Assembly (NCBI GenBank): GCA_020635085.1 | Contig: JACKAL010000002.1 | Span: 186,001-250,000 of the forward strand | Length of the DNA: 64,000 nt | Source: Pseudobdellovibrionaceae bacterium | GTDB taxonomy: Bacteria > Bdellovibrionota > Bdellovibrionia > Bdellovibrionales > JAGQZY01 | Direction of reading: 5' to 3' | Shown here: piece by piece, positions 1-8,594 of the stretch | Layout: each line of letters begins with the position of its first letter | How positions within the stretch are numbered: position 1 is the stretch's first letter | Program-made: the position numbers and the translations under genes | The notes under the pieces: generated by a model | What the model saw: only the letters and a program-made list of their open reading frames with translations | Told to the model about the DNA's origin: nothing | The model's database searches: none

Positions 1-1
1 T

Positions 2-490
2 GAGCCCATTAAAACACCCTTTCCACGCCTTCACTATAAAGAAGCGGTGGATATTATCCTTAAAGAAAATGCAAATTTTATTGTCGGCGATGATTTTGGT
101 GCCCCCGATGAAGCCATCTTATGCACCAAGTTTGAAAAGCCTGTGTTTGTGCATCACTTTCCCAGCGCTATCAAAGCATTCTACATGAAGCACGATGAGA
201 AAGAGCCGGAGTACAGTATGAGCTGTGATCTGCTAGCTACAGAAGGCTATGGAGAAATCATCGGTGGTGGCCAGCGCGAAGAAAGCTTAAAAGCTCTCGA
301 AAAACGCATTCTTGAACACAAGCTCAAAATCGAAGATTTTCAATGGTATTTAGATCTGCGCCGCTATGGCTCCTTCCCTCACTCTGGTTTTGGTTTGGGT
401 ATTGAGCGCACGGTTGCCTGGATTTGTGGACTTCAACATGTCAGAGAAACGATTCCTTTTCCAAGATTGTATGGGCGAAGCTACCCATAA
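2..490 (+). CDS. asnS: Asparaginyl-tRNA synthetase, C-terminal part (5' truncated by window edge)
   Basis: This class IIb aminoacyl-tRNA synthetase charges tRNA-Asn with asparagine in the cytoplasm. Only the last 162 or so residues are present, because the reading frame is open from base 2 and the true start lies outside the window. The visible part carries the end of the catalytic domain: a GEIIGG(G)QREE stretch, which is motif 2/3-region sequence of AsnRS, then the motif 3 core GLGIERTVAWICG and the family's ending IPFPR. The chain ends a few residues after IPFPR, as AsnRS usually does. AspRS is less likely because of the IPFPR ending. The stop lies 9 bases before the carboxylase gene, so cotranscription is possible. 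Confidence 0.9.
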   Translation, partial: EPIKTPFPRLHYKEAVDIILKENANFIVGDDFGAPDEAILCTKFEKPVFVHHFPSAIKAFYMKHDEKEPEYSMSCDLLATEGYGEIIGGGQREESLKALEKRILEHKLKIEDFQWYLDLRRYGSFPHSGFGLGIERTVAWICGLQHVRETIPFPRLYGRSYP

Positions 491-499
491 GCGAGGTAT

Positions 500-2056
500 A
501 TGATGGATACAACACAAGAAAAATTAACCGCCTTAAGAAAGCGTAATGAAATTTCCTTTAAAGGTGGCGGAGAAGAGCGCCAAGCTAAACATCGCGCCGG
601 TGGTCGGCTCACGGCCCGCGAACGCCTAGATGTTCTTCTTGATCCAGGTAGTTTCGTTGAAACCGATCGTTTCGTAACTCAACGTTGTACTAATTTTGGC
701 ATGGCCGATAAAACTGTGCCGGGTGACGGCATTATCACGGGTTACGGCAAAATCAACGGTCGCCTTGTTTATGTGTATAGCCAAGACTTTACCATTCTCG
801 GCGGCAGCATGTCGCGTACACAAGCGAACAAGATTTTAAAACTCATGGATATGGCGATTAAAAATGGCGCTCCCATGATTGGCTTAAATGATTCCGGTGG
901 TGCTCGTATTCAAGAGGGTGTTGAAGCTCTCGGTGGCTACGCCGATATTTTCTTAAAAAACGTTCTCTCCTCTGGGGTCGTGCCACAAATTAGCGCTATC
1001 ATGGGGCCATGTGCTGGTGGTGCGGTCTATAGCCCATCGATCACCGATTTTATTTTTATGGTGAAAAAATCGAGCTATATGTTTGTAACCGGTCCGGATG
1101 TCATCAAGGCCGTCACTCACGAAGAGGTGACAAAAGAAGATCTCGGCGGTGCACTCACGCACAATCAAAAATCTGGTGTCGCCCATTTTGCTGCGGAAGA
1201 TGACAAACACTGCTTGTTAATGATTCGCGAGCTTTTAAATTTCTTACCGAGCAATAATCTCGACGATGCGCCTCTTCAGGAAACATCGGATGCGCCCGAT
1301 CGCTTAGTAAAGGAATTAAATACCTTTATTCCTGATAACTCGCGTAAGCCTTACGACATGAAAGAGCTTATTCATCATGTTGTTGACGAAAAATATTTTC
1401 TTGAGGTGCACCAACACTACGCTCAAAATGTGGTTGTCGGTTTTGCCCGCTTCAATGGACACAGCGTAGGGATTGTCGCCAATCAACCACAAGTACTTGC
1501 CGGTTGCCTGAACATCGATGCCAGTAAAAAAGCCGCTCGCTTTATTCGTTTTTGTGATGCTTTTAATGTTCCGATTGTTTCTTTTGTCGATGTTCCCGGT
1601 TTTCTTCCAGGAACCGACCAAGAGTGGGCAGGTATCATCACCCACGGGGCAAAGCTTCTTTATGCCTATGCGGAAGCCACTGTGCCAAAAATTACCGTCA
1701 TCACTCGTAAAGACTACGGCGGTGCGTACTGCGTGATGTCCTCTAAGCATTTACGTGGAGATGTGAACCTTGCCTACCCGTCCGCGGAAATTGCCGTGAT
1801 GGGCGCAGAAGGCGCGGTGAATATTATTTTCCGCGATGCGATTAATAAAGCGTCAAACCCTGCGGACGAGCGCACAAAACTTATTAAAGAGTACGAAAAT
1901 AAATTCAATAATCCTTATGTTGCAGCCGAGCTTGGCTACATTGATGAGGTGATTGAGCCCGCGCAAACACGTGTTCGTATTATTCAAGCGCTTGATATGT
2001 TACAAAATAAGAGGGATCTAAATCCCCCGAAAAAACACGGAAATATTCCGCTCTAG
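500..2056 (+). CDS. pccB: Acyl-CoA carboxylase carboxyltransferase (beta) subunit, propionyl-CoA carboxylase type
   Basis: This is the carboxyltransferase subunit of a biotin-dependent acyl-CoA carboxylase. It moves CO2 from carboxybiotin to an acyl-CoA, probably propionyl-CoA, giving methylmalonyl-CoA. The crotonase-fold signature LNDSGGARIQEG is at about residue 130 and GPCAGGAVYSP follows at about 170, both oxyanion-hole regions. The C-terminal half has VDVPGFLPGTDQE and GGAYCVMSSKHL. The 518-residue length fits PccB. The ATG at 503 sits better behind the GAGG at 493 than the one at 500, so either may be used. It directly precedes the biotin carboxylase and BCCP genes, giving a complete three-gene set. 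The substrate is inferred; the residue usually tied to propionyl preference is Cys instead of Asp. Confidence 0.9.
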   Translation: MMDTTQEKLTALRKRNEISFKGGGEERQAKHRAGGRLTARERLDVLLDPGSFVETDRFVTQRCTNFGMADKTVPGDGIITGYGKINGRLVYVYSQDFTILGGSMSRTQANKILKLMDMAIKNGAPMIGLNDSGGARIQEGVEALGGYADIFLKNVLSSGVVPQISAIMGPCAGGAVYSPSITDFIFMVKKSSYMFVTGPDVIKAVTHEEVTKEDLGGALTHNQKSGVAHFAAEDDKHCLLMIRELLNFLPSNNLDDAPLQETSDAPDRLVKELNTFIPDNSRKPYDMKELIHHVVDEKYFLEVHQHYAQNVVVGFARFNGHSVGIVANQPQVLAGCLNIDASKKAARFIRFCDAFNVPIVSFVDVPGFLPGTDQEWAGIITHGAKLLYAYAEATVPKITVITRKDYGGAYCVMSSKHLRGDVNLAYPSAEIAVMGAEGAVNIIFRDAINKASNPADERTKLIKEYENKFNNPYVAAELGYIDEVIEPAQTRVRIIQALDMLQNKRDLNPPKKHGNIPL

Positions 2057-2068
2057 TTGGGAGACTGC

Positions 2069-3574
2069 ATGTTTAAAAAAGTTCTCATTGCCAATCGAGG
2101 AGAAATTGCGGTGCGCGTGATTCGCGCTTGCCGCGATATGGGTATTCCCACTGTCGCTGTTTACAGTGATGTGGATCGCTACAGCCAGCACGTTCTTTTG
2201 GCCAACGAGGCCTACGAAATCGGGCCGGCGCCCTCAGTCGACTCCTATCTCCGCGATGACAAAATCATTGCTGTCGCTAAAAAGGCTGGCGTCGATGCTA
2301 TTCATCCCGGCTATGGTTTTTTAAGTGAACGCGCCTTTTTTGCAAAAGCAGTAGAAGCAGCTGGTATTGCCTTTATTGGCCCTTCCGCTCAAAACATCGA
2401 AGCTATGGGCGATAAACTTTCCGCCATTAAACTTATGCGCAAAGCCGATGTGCCAACCGTTCCCGGCTCCAATGGTGCCGTAGAAACCTATGAAGACGCG
2501 CAAAAAGTCGCCGAGAAAATTGGCTATCCCATTATGATCAAAGCTTCTGCTGGCGGTGGTGGAAAAGGCATGCGGGTTGTTCATAAACCAGAAGATTTAG
2601 AAAGTGCGTTTCGTGCCGCAAAATCCGAAGGTTTAAATTATTTTAAAGACGACACCGTTTATATGGAACGTTTTATCACCAATCCAAAACATATAGAGAT
2701 TCAGATTTTTGGTGATAAACACGGAAATGCTGTGCATTTATTTGAACGCGAATGTTCCGTGCAACGCCGTCACCAAAAAATTATTGAAGAAAGCCCAAGC
2801 CCCTCTGTGCCAGAAGCAGTAAAAAAGAAAATGGGCGAAGTGGCGGTGCATGCGGCAAAATCTATTGGCTATGTCGGTGCCGGAACCTTTGAATTTATTT
2901 TTGATAACTCCACCAAAGAATTTTTCTTTATGGAGATGAATACACGTCTGCAGGTGGAACACCCCATTACAGAAATGGTCACCGGCTTTGATTTGGTCAA
3001 AGAACAACTTTCTGTGGCGGCTGGAAATCCACTCTCCTTTAAGCAAGAAGATGTAAAGCAGCAAGGCCACGCTATCGAGTGTCGTATTTGTGCGGAAGAC
3101 CCAGAAACTTTTATTCCCTCTCCCGGTTTAGTTCGTCGTTTTCGCCCACCCTCTGGACCACATGTGCGCGTGGAAACATATGTCTATTCCGGCTACGATA
3201 TTCCCATTTACTACGATCCCATGATCGCCAAAGTCGTCACCTGGGGTCAAACGCGTGATGAGGCCATCGCGCGCATGAAGCGCGCTCTTGTAGAGTTCAC
3301 CCTGACGGGCGTAAAGTCGAACATCGTTCTTCATAATTCTATTTTAAAGTCTTCTAAATTCTTAGATGGGTCTTACACAACTCAGTTCTGTGAAAAGGAC
3401 TTAAAGGTGGAACAGCCCGATCTCTTTAAACATATCGACGACAAGGTGTTCCTCATTGCCGCCGCAATCGCCTCGTACAAAAATAGAGAGACAAAAATTG
3501 ATAACTCCCAAATTAAAATTGAATCTACGTCGCGCTGGAAGCAGGTCAGCCGTCGTCATGCGATGAGGTACTAA
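2069..3574 (+). CDS. Biotin carboxylase (alpha) subunit of acyl-CoA carboxylase
   Basis: This subunit carboxylates biotin on the partner carrier protein using ATP and bicarbonate. The N-terminal domain begins KKVLIANRGEIAVRVIRA. The ATP-grasp glycine loop SAGGGGKGMR is at about residues 160-170 and the metal and biotin site MEMNTRLQVEH at about 288-298. The core ends near residue 450 and about 50 poorly conserved residues follow, with no attached biotinyl domain. I chose the ATG at 2069 because GGGAG lies 7 bases upstream and the protein then begins as the family does; an upstream TTG at 2057 is in frame but overlaps no signal. The gene starts 12 bases after the carboxyltransferase stop and ends one base before the BCCP start, so the three are almost certainly one operon. 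Confidence 0.92.
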   Translation: MFKKVLIANRGEIAVRVIRACRDMGIPTVAVYSDVDRYSQHVLLANEAYEIGPAPSVDSYLRDDKIIAVAKKAGVDAIHPGYGFLSERAFFAKAVEAAGIAFIGPSAQNIEAMGDKLSAIKLMRKADVPTVPGSNGAVETYEDAQKVAEKIGYPIMIKASAGGGGKGMRVVHKPEDLESAFRAAKSEGLNYFKDDTVYMERFITNPKHIEIQIFGDKHGNAVHLFERECSVQRRHQKIIEESPSPSVPEAVKKKMGEVAVHAAKSIGYVGAGTFEFIFDNSTKEFFFMEMNTRLQVEHPITEMVTGFDLVKEQLSVAAGNPLSFKQEDVKQQGHAIECRICAEDPETFIPSPGLVRRFRPPSGPHVRVETYVYSGYDIPIYYDPMIAKVVTWGQTRDEAIARMKRALVEFTLTGVKSNIVLHNSILKSSKFLDGSYTTQFCEKDLKVEQPDLFKHIDDKVFLIAAAIASYKNRETKIDNSQIKIESTSRWKQVSRRHAMRY

Positions 3575-3575
3575 T

Positions 3576-4097
3576 ATGTATTTTGAAGCATTACTCAAAA
3601 AGAAAAAATACCAAATCAATGTCTCCAAGCGAGACTACGTTTGGTTTGTGCAGCTCAAAGAAGAGGGCTCCGACGAATGGGATGAGTTTCATATTCCTTA
3701 TTCCGATTTCGAAGAAGCAGATAATATCATTAGCTTTATTTTTAATCATGAATCCTACCTTGTCGATGTGGTCTCTGACGGTCTTGATTGTCAGGTTTAC
3801 TCACGTGGAAGTTATCGCGATTTAAAAATCTATAACGACGAAATGCTCCTTCATGAAAGCTTAAAATCTGGCGGCATGGGCGGAAATGATTCCTCTCTGC
3901 GCGCAGGTATGCCGGGAAAAATCGTTAAAATTTTGGTCAACGAAGGAGATGAGGTGGCCGCCGGTAAACCTCTTCTCGTTATGGAAGCCATGAAAATGGA
4001 AAACGAGATGAAAGCCCCAAGCAATGTAAAGATCACCAAGCTTCATGTGAAGCCTGGCGATAACGTCGAATCGGGCGCTACGCTGATTTCTTTTTAG
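3576..4097 (+). CDS. Biotin carboxyl carrier protein with N-terminal extension
   Basis: This is the mobile biotin carrier of the acyl-CoA carboxylase encoded with the two upstream genes. The C-terminal 70 residues form a biotinyl/lipoyl domain with the motif EAMKMENEM; Lys140 is the expected biotinylated residue. The first 100 residues are a mixed, charged domain without a signal peptide. They resemble the BT-type linker that binds the alpha and beta subunits in propionyl-CoA carboxylases, although that assignment is by position only. The start codon follows the biotin carboxylase stop by one base, which favours translational coupling. The stop is only 20 bases from the end of the convergent minus-strand gene. 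Confidence 0.9.
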   Translation: MYFEALLKKKKYQINVSKRDYVWFVQLKEEGSDEWDEFHIPYSDFEEADNIISFIFNHESYLVDVVSDGLDCQVYSRGSYRDLKIYNDEMLLHESLKSGGMGGNDSSLRAGMPGKIVKILVNEGDEVAAGKPLLVMEAMKMENEMKAPSNVKITKLHVKPGDNVESGATLISF

Positions 4098-4117
4098 AAC
4101 CCAAAGAACAGCGCCGC

Positions 4118-5995
4118 CTAAAATGATTTGTATAACGTTGCGATTGCATCTGCTGTGGAATATGCAAGTTCCGTAGAAACTTGTCCCGTGGCGGACTCGA
4201 TGAGCACCGTATGAAGACCAACACCTGTGTTGTAAAAGATAAATCCAGCCTTCTGACGTCCGAGATCGCCTTCTGGAATAATTTTGCCTTGAACATCAAA
4301 GTACAAGGTCTTGGCATCGCGAACCACGCCATCTAAATAAACATTAAAAACTTCTTCGGAATCGATAAATCCCACGATGATTCCTTGTTCCTTATCCATC
4401 TTGTATTTCTCTTGCAGAGAGGAAAACCATCCATGATCTAATACGGGAACGTCTTGGTACTTGCGCGCTCGGCTTACAAATGTGGAAGAATCAAGATTAC
4501 TATTCTGTTTATGTGCAAAAAGAAGTAATGGATCATTTCCCGTAAACGCAACCACCGGTTGTGATTTTTCGGTTTCAATCGAGAAAATTTTGTCCTCTCG
4601 TCCCAAAGAGACAAACTCCACGGCCTGTGGTTGTTGTCGAAACGGATCAAAATATTTAATATATAGGGTCTTGGTGCGCGCCACCTCAAACTCTTGGAGT
4701 GATACCGCCGTCATCTGCACATCCACTAAACGCGTATCAATTACGGCGTCCGTTACATCTAAGATTTCCAGTTCGTACTGCCCTTCTTGTAAACCAAGAA
4801 AAGCATATTGCCCATCAACAGAGGTTTGCGCCGCGGACTCGTCTGGAATGTACATATTAAAATAAATGGGCTTCACCTCTGGGTGTCCAGAAATGCGCAC
4901 ACGATACCCTGCTACAGGCTCACTGCGATTGCGCACCACGCCCCACACCACGCCATGATCACGGAACTCTTGAGGAAAAGAAATAATGTCAAACAAAGCT
5001 GTCAGATATTTACTGGGAAACATGCGAATATGCTGTTCGCGTGCGAAGTCTGCAATCACCACCGTTGGGCGATAACCACTTTTAGTGGCCGAGAGTAGGC
5101 CTGATGATTTGGCACTAATGGCCTCTTGGTAAACACTGCCTTTTTGGTCTGTGTGTACGCTGTAATCATGTTGACCAATTTGTACCTCTGATTCCGGCAC
5201 AGGTTGGCGACTCGATGGCGTATCGTATATAGAAATTGTTTTCGCCTTGAACCCAAAATTATAGGGCGACAACTTAAGATCAACACCTGTAATGGTCAAC
5301 AAGGAGGTGCTACGCTCGCGAGCCATTCTTTCTAGATCAATCACGGCTTCACCCAAAACAAATCCTGTGTGATCGACAAGCTCCGCTATCAACTCCCCCT
5401 GAAGTTGGCCCACCTTAATGGAGTAAGTTCCATCTTTAATAAAGACGCGTCCCTCGCTCTTCGCTTCTCCGTCAACAAACCAGCCAACGTGAATCTCATC
5501 ATTTGAGCTTGTCAACGCGAGACCATCGGTAAATTCAATTTTTCCCTCAATCCAATGATGGGGCTGACGCGTCCCCATCTCCTCCGGCATCGGTGGCGGT
5601 AAAAAGCGACTCTCGGGTCTATTAGAGGCGGCCACAGTAACCGGTAGATTTTCAGTTTTAGACAAATCTAAAATCGTTGATGCATTCATGCGGATGGTGG
5701 GTAGCTGAATAACGTTGGGCTTAATGGACATTTCCACAGTTCCCGCGCGCAATTCTTGTGCTGGCACTGTTTCTGGAATGCTTTCTTCATCGCTGTCGCC
5801 CACATAATAATCATCTTCGAGTGCCGCTTGTGATAACGAGAATTCTGTAAAGCGAATACTCATGCGTGGAAGGTGAGTGGCGGGATGACTAATCACGGGT
5901 TTTATTGGTGACACCACACTGGTAAATAAAAAAACGGCGCCGCTTGCGACACTCAAATGGAGCACTTGAGATAAAATGGCGAAACCAATACGCAT
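4118..5995 (-). CDS. Large exported protein of unknown family with Ig-like or carboxypeptidase-regulatory-like repeats
   Basis: I do not recognise a named family. The 625-residue product begins with a hydrophobic segment (about residues 5-30) that fits a signal anchor or signal peptide. An acidic, proline-rich stretch follows. Several beta-rich segments come after it, of the kind SVDGQYAFLGLQEGQYELEI at about residues 390-415, which is typical of carboxypeptidase-regulatory-like (CarboxypepD_reg/SpaA-like) folds. The C-terminal third has DHGWFSSL and a final beta-rich domain. These features suggest a cell-surface or periplasmic scaffold rather than an enzyme. The next gene on this strand, a small lipoprotein, lies 38 bases upstream and may be cotranscribed. 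Confidence 0.75.
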   Translation of the reverse strand: MRIGFAILSQVLHLSVASGAVFLFTSVVSPIKPVISHPATHLPRMSIRFTEFSLSQAALEDDYYVGDSDEESIPETVPAQELRAGTVEMSIKPNVIQLPTIRMNASTILDLSKTENLPVTVAASNRPESRFLPPPMPEEMGTRQPHHWIEGKIEFTDGLALTSSNDEIHVGWFVDGEAKSEGRVFIKDGTYSIKVGQLQGELIAELVDHTGFVLGEAVIDLERMARERSTSLLTITGVDLKLSPYNFGFKAKTISIYDTPSSRQPVPESEVQIGQHDYSVHTDQKGSVYQEAISAKSSGLLSATKSGYRPTVVIADFAREQHIRMFPSKYLTALFDIISFPQEFRDHGVVWGVVRNRSEPVAGYRVRISGHPEVKPIYFNMYIPDESAAQTSVDGQYAFLGLQEGQYELEILDVTDAVIDTRLVDVQMTAVSLQEFEVARTKTLYIKYFDPFRQQPQAVEFVSLGREDKIFSIETEKSQPVVAFTGNDPLLLFAHKQNSNLDSSTFVSRARKYQDVPVLDHGWFSSLQEKYKMDKEQGIIVGFIDSEEVFNVYLDGVVRDAKTLYFDVQGKIIPEGDLGRQKAGFIFYNTGVGLHTVLIESATGQVSTELAYSTADAIATLYKSF

Positions 5996-6033
5996 GTACG
6001 ACCCTCAGCATTAACTTGCTGATTTTATTTTAT

Positions 6034-6477
6034 TTAAAAGGCCTTAATGTCGTCAATAAAGTCCTCTCTGTCCGGACGAGTGACCAGCTCTTTAAGCACC
6101 TTTCGTAAAACTTCCTGCGCCGCTATATCATCGTAGCGAATGAGCTCATAAACTCCGTCGCTTTTGCGCTTTTCGATTATGTGTTGGATTTGCAGTGTGT
6201 AGGGTCTGCGGTCGCCAAGAATGCGTAGTCGTGAGTAGGCACGCTCCTTATCCATCGCGGCATTATCAAATGAGTTCGATCCTGGCGCTTGATAGCGAGA
6301 CACAAGCTCTCGACCATTCGCACTTTTCCCGCGCAGACCGGTTGTCGCTCGATCAAAGGCCAGCATCAGCCCTTTAATCGAAGCATTGACGTTTTGTTTT
6401 TCCACATAACTCCCATTAAGGGAGTTACATGAGATCATTACAAGACTTAGCATAAGAAAAATGAATCTATAGATCAT
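6034..6477 (-). CDS. Small putative lipoprotein, unknown function
   Basis: The 147-residue product starts with a short positive and hydrophobic segment ending in the lipobox-like MISC at residues 14-17, so it is probably a lipoprotein. The rest is charged and mostly helical, with a stretch GDRRPYTLQIQHIIEKRKSDG that could be a small folded domain. I cannot assign a family. The gene starts 4 bases after the transaldolase stop and is followed by the large exported protein on the same strand, so the three genes are likely one transcript. A housekeeping enzyme leading two envelope genes is probably accidental operon structure. Confidence 0.7.
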   Translation of the reverse strand: MIYRFIFLMLSLVMISCNSLNGSYVEKQNVNASIKGLMLAFDRATTGLRGKSANGRELVSRYQAPGSNSFDNAAMDKERAYSRLRILGDRRPYTLQIQHIIEKRKSDGVYELIRYDDIAAQEVLRKVLKELVTRPDREDFIDDIKAF

Positions 6478-6481
6478 GTTC

Positions 6482-7126
6482 CTACTTTACTATTTTTTGG
6501 GCGTCTTTCAAAAAGATGTCTAGACCTTTGTCGGTAAGTGGATGGGGAATCATATTCTGCATCACTTTAAACGGCACGGTGACAATATCAGCGCCCATCA
6601 TCGCCGACTCTAAAATATGAACATTGTGGCGAATGCTTGCCACCAAGATTTCAGTTGAAAAATCGTAGTTATCGTAAATGGTTTTGATTTGATGAATAAG
6701 GTCCATCCCCGGCGTGGAAATATCATCGAGGCGTCCCACAAAAGGTGACACCATCGTGCCTCCGGCCTTTGCGACCAACAATGCCTGGAGTGGAGAAAAC
6801 ACCAGGGTGACATTGGTGCGAATACCTTCGGCCTTAAATTTTTTAACCACCACAAGACCGTCCTCAGTCATGGGAATTTTCACTACGACATTATCGTGAA
6901 TTTTAGCAAGCTCCATTCCCTCTTTGTACATATCGTCTTTGGCTGTCGACAGCACTTCCGCTGATACCGGCCCACTCACCGTCTGACAAATTTCTTTAAT
7001 GACCTCACGCATGGGGCGGCCCACTTTAGCTACCAAAGACGGATTGGTTGTCACGCCATCTACCCATCCACGCTCGTTGGCGTGACGGATTTCTTGAATG
7101 TCAGCCGTATCAATAAAAAACTTCAT
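6482..7126 (-). CDS. Small transaldolase / fructose-6-phosphate aldolase family protein
   Basis: This short (214 residue) transaldolase-family enzyme acts on ketose phosphates in the cytoplasm. It begins with MKFFIDTADIQEI and has DGVTTNPSLVAK at about residues 24-34. The Schiff-base lysine is Lys83 in VVKIPMTEDG. The length and these motifs match the TalC/FSA subfamily, which includes both dihydroxyacetone-type aldolases and true transaldolases. Sequence alone does not separate the two, so no symbol is given. The start is preceded by AAGAGGT. The gene probably heads the transcript running to 4118. Confidence 0.9.
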   Translation of the reverse strand: MKFFIDTADIQEIRHANERGWVDGVTTNPSLVAKVGRPMREVIKEICQTVSGPVSAEVLSTAKDDMYKEGMELAKIHDNVVVKIPMTEDGLVVVKKFKAEGIRTNVTLVFSPLQALLVAKAGGTMVSPFVGRLDDISTPGMDLIHQIKTIYDNYDFSTEILVASIRHNVHILESAMMGADIVTVPFKVMQNMIPHPLTDKGLDIFLKDAQKIVK

Positions 7127-7366
7127 ATGTACCTCTTGATCTTAATTATACTGTTACTTAAAAACCATCAAAGTATACGCGACAGAATTGCATCATTCAA
7201 ATACTGAGCGTTCGCAGCATGGGAGCTTTTGCGCCTTCTGGAGTTTTAGCATAGGACTTGCTCTGTCGGGCCTACAATGACAACAAATAGCTCGCGTATT
7301 TTTGACACAACTCTTTACGCCGCAGGAAGAGCCGTGTACTCTAGCTAAGAATTATCGGGAGTTACT
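7127..7366. promoter_or_regulatory. Divergent intergenic region between the transaldolase and a lipoprotein gene
   Basis: These 240 bases separate two divergently transcribed genes, so promoters for both must lie here. A TTGACA hexamer is present near 7302, but I see no good -10 hexamer at standard spacing from it. No RNA gene, repeat or long inverted repeat was found. Confidence 0.4.
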
Positions 7367-7840
7367 ATGTATAAAATTATCTTGTTGTGCTTTCTTGCGA
7401 CCATTGTTTCCTGTGCAAAAAAGGATAAGGATATCTCGTCCCTTAAAAAACTTGATAATAATCCCAAAGATCCAACCCATTTAGTTCTCAAGCCTGCACC
7501 GCTGATTATAGACAGTCCAAATAAGTTCGACGATCTGACCAACCACGTTACCCCTGGCGATGTCACACAAATACATTCTCTTGAACAAAGTTTCTTATTT
7601 AATACTGGCGGCCACACGACTTTTTATTTGAACCAAAAAAGTCAATACGGCCTGTGCGCTTCACCTTATCCAAAAGCCAGATTCTTTTTGCTGGTTGATG
7701 GAGAAGAAATCTATTTTCAGGAAAACAAGCACATCCAACTCAAAAGTAACTCCAACTACAACCTCATCTTTCGCATCAAAGATCTTGATTGCGTCGGCGA
7801 AAGCTACAGCGCCGACTTCTCCTTCGTTTATGTGAAGTAA
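7367..7840 (+). CDS. Small putative lipoprotein, unknown function
   Basis: The 157-residue product begins with a hydrophobic stretch ending in IVSC at residues 13-16, a good lipobox, followed by a charged tether (KKDKD). The mature part has alternating beta-type segments and two cysteines that could pair. No family is recognised. A clear GGGAG lies 7 bases upstream of the ATG. The gene stands alone, divergent from the transaldolase and convergent with dapB. The span 7841-7898, between its stop and the dapB stop, holds nothing I can identify. Confidence 0.72.
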   Translation: MYKIILLCFLATIVSCAKKDKDISSLKKLDNNPKDPTHLVLKPAPLIIDSPNKFDDLTNHVTPGDVTQIHSLEQSFLFNTGGHTTFYLNQKSQYGLCASPYPKARFFLLVDGEEIYFQENKHIQLKSNSNYNLIFRIKDLDCVGESYSADFSFVYVK

Positions 7841-7898
7841 ATGATGCCCTTCGTATGCATGATGGGTGAAGCTAAGAAACACTCCGCAACTAAAGCAT

Positions 7899-8594
7899 TT
7901 AGCGGGATGTCGAGAGCAGTGTTTGTTGGAGAGTATACATCCCCTTCTTCTGCCCACAAATCCACTTCGCTGCATGTACGGCGCCACGAGCAAAAACTTT
8001 GCGATCAAGCGCCGTGTGTTGCAGAACAATCACTTCACTATCAGACATAAGATCAATGCGATGAACGCCAAAAATACCGCCGCCACGAATGGCTGAGGTG
8101 CCGGCATATTTTTTAGTCTTCTTTTTTAAAATCGCCTCAAGGTCTTTTGCGGTACCCGAAGGAGAATCTTTCTTCTTGTTGTGATGATACTCCAAAAGGT
8201 GGACATCAAAATCGTCAGGAATAGAAATGCTATCTAATATGTTTTTTATAAACGCAATCCCTGGCGACATGTTGGCAGACCACAGCACGGGAATTTTTTT
8301 TGCTGCCGCTTGAAGCGCTTTTTGTTGCTGTAAAGAAAGCCCCGTTGTGCCGGAGACAAATGGCAATTTATTTTTAATGGCCCAATCTAAAATATCGGAG
8401 AAAATTTCTGGTGAAGAAAAATCGATGACCACGTCAATGCTTTTGGCGCTAGTAGGTAGTTTTGTTTGAAATGGCTTCTCTGCTTTAGAGCTAAGACCGC
8501 CCGCAAGCCGTATCTTCTTCGAATCGTCCCCAATCACCTCTTGCACGGCCTGGCCCATACGCCCATTGGCGCCACACAAAAATACATTAATCAT
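7899..8594 (-). CDS. dapB: 4-hydroxy-tetrahydrodipicolinate reductase
   Basis: DapB reduces 4-hydroxy-tetrahydrodipicolinate with NAD(P)H in the diaminopimelate branch that supplies lysine and peptidoglycan. The nucleotide-binding loop GANGRMG is at residues 8-14, SGTTG at 81-85, and the catalytic segment EYHHNKKKDSPSGTA at 135-149. At 231 residues it is shorter than the common length of about 270 (E. coli 273); the short linkers look like natural trimming, since both domains are present. The gene overlaps the dapA stop by 4 bases (ATGA), indicating coupled translation within a lptM-dapF-dapA-dapB string. Confidence 0.93.
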   Translation of the reverse strand: MINVFLCGANGRMGQAVQEVIGDDSKKIRLAGGLSSKAEKPFQTKLPTSAKSIDVVIDFSSPEIFSDILDWAIKNKLPFVSGTTGLSLQQQKALQAAAKKIPVLWSANMSPGIAFIKNILDSISIPDDFDVHLLEYHHNKKKDSPSGTAKDLEAILKKKTKKYAGTSAIRGGGIFGVHRIDLMSDSEVIVLQHTALDRKVFARGAVHAAKWICGQKKGMYTLQQTLLSTSR

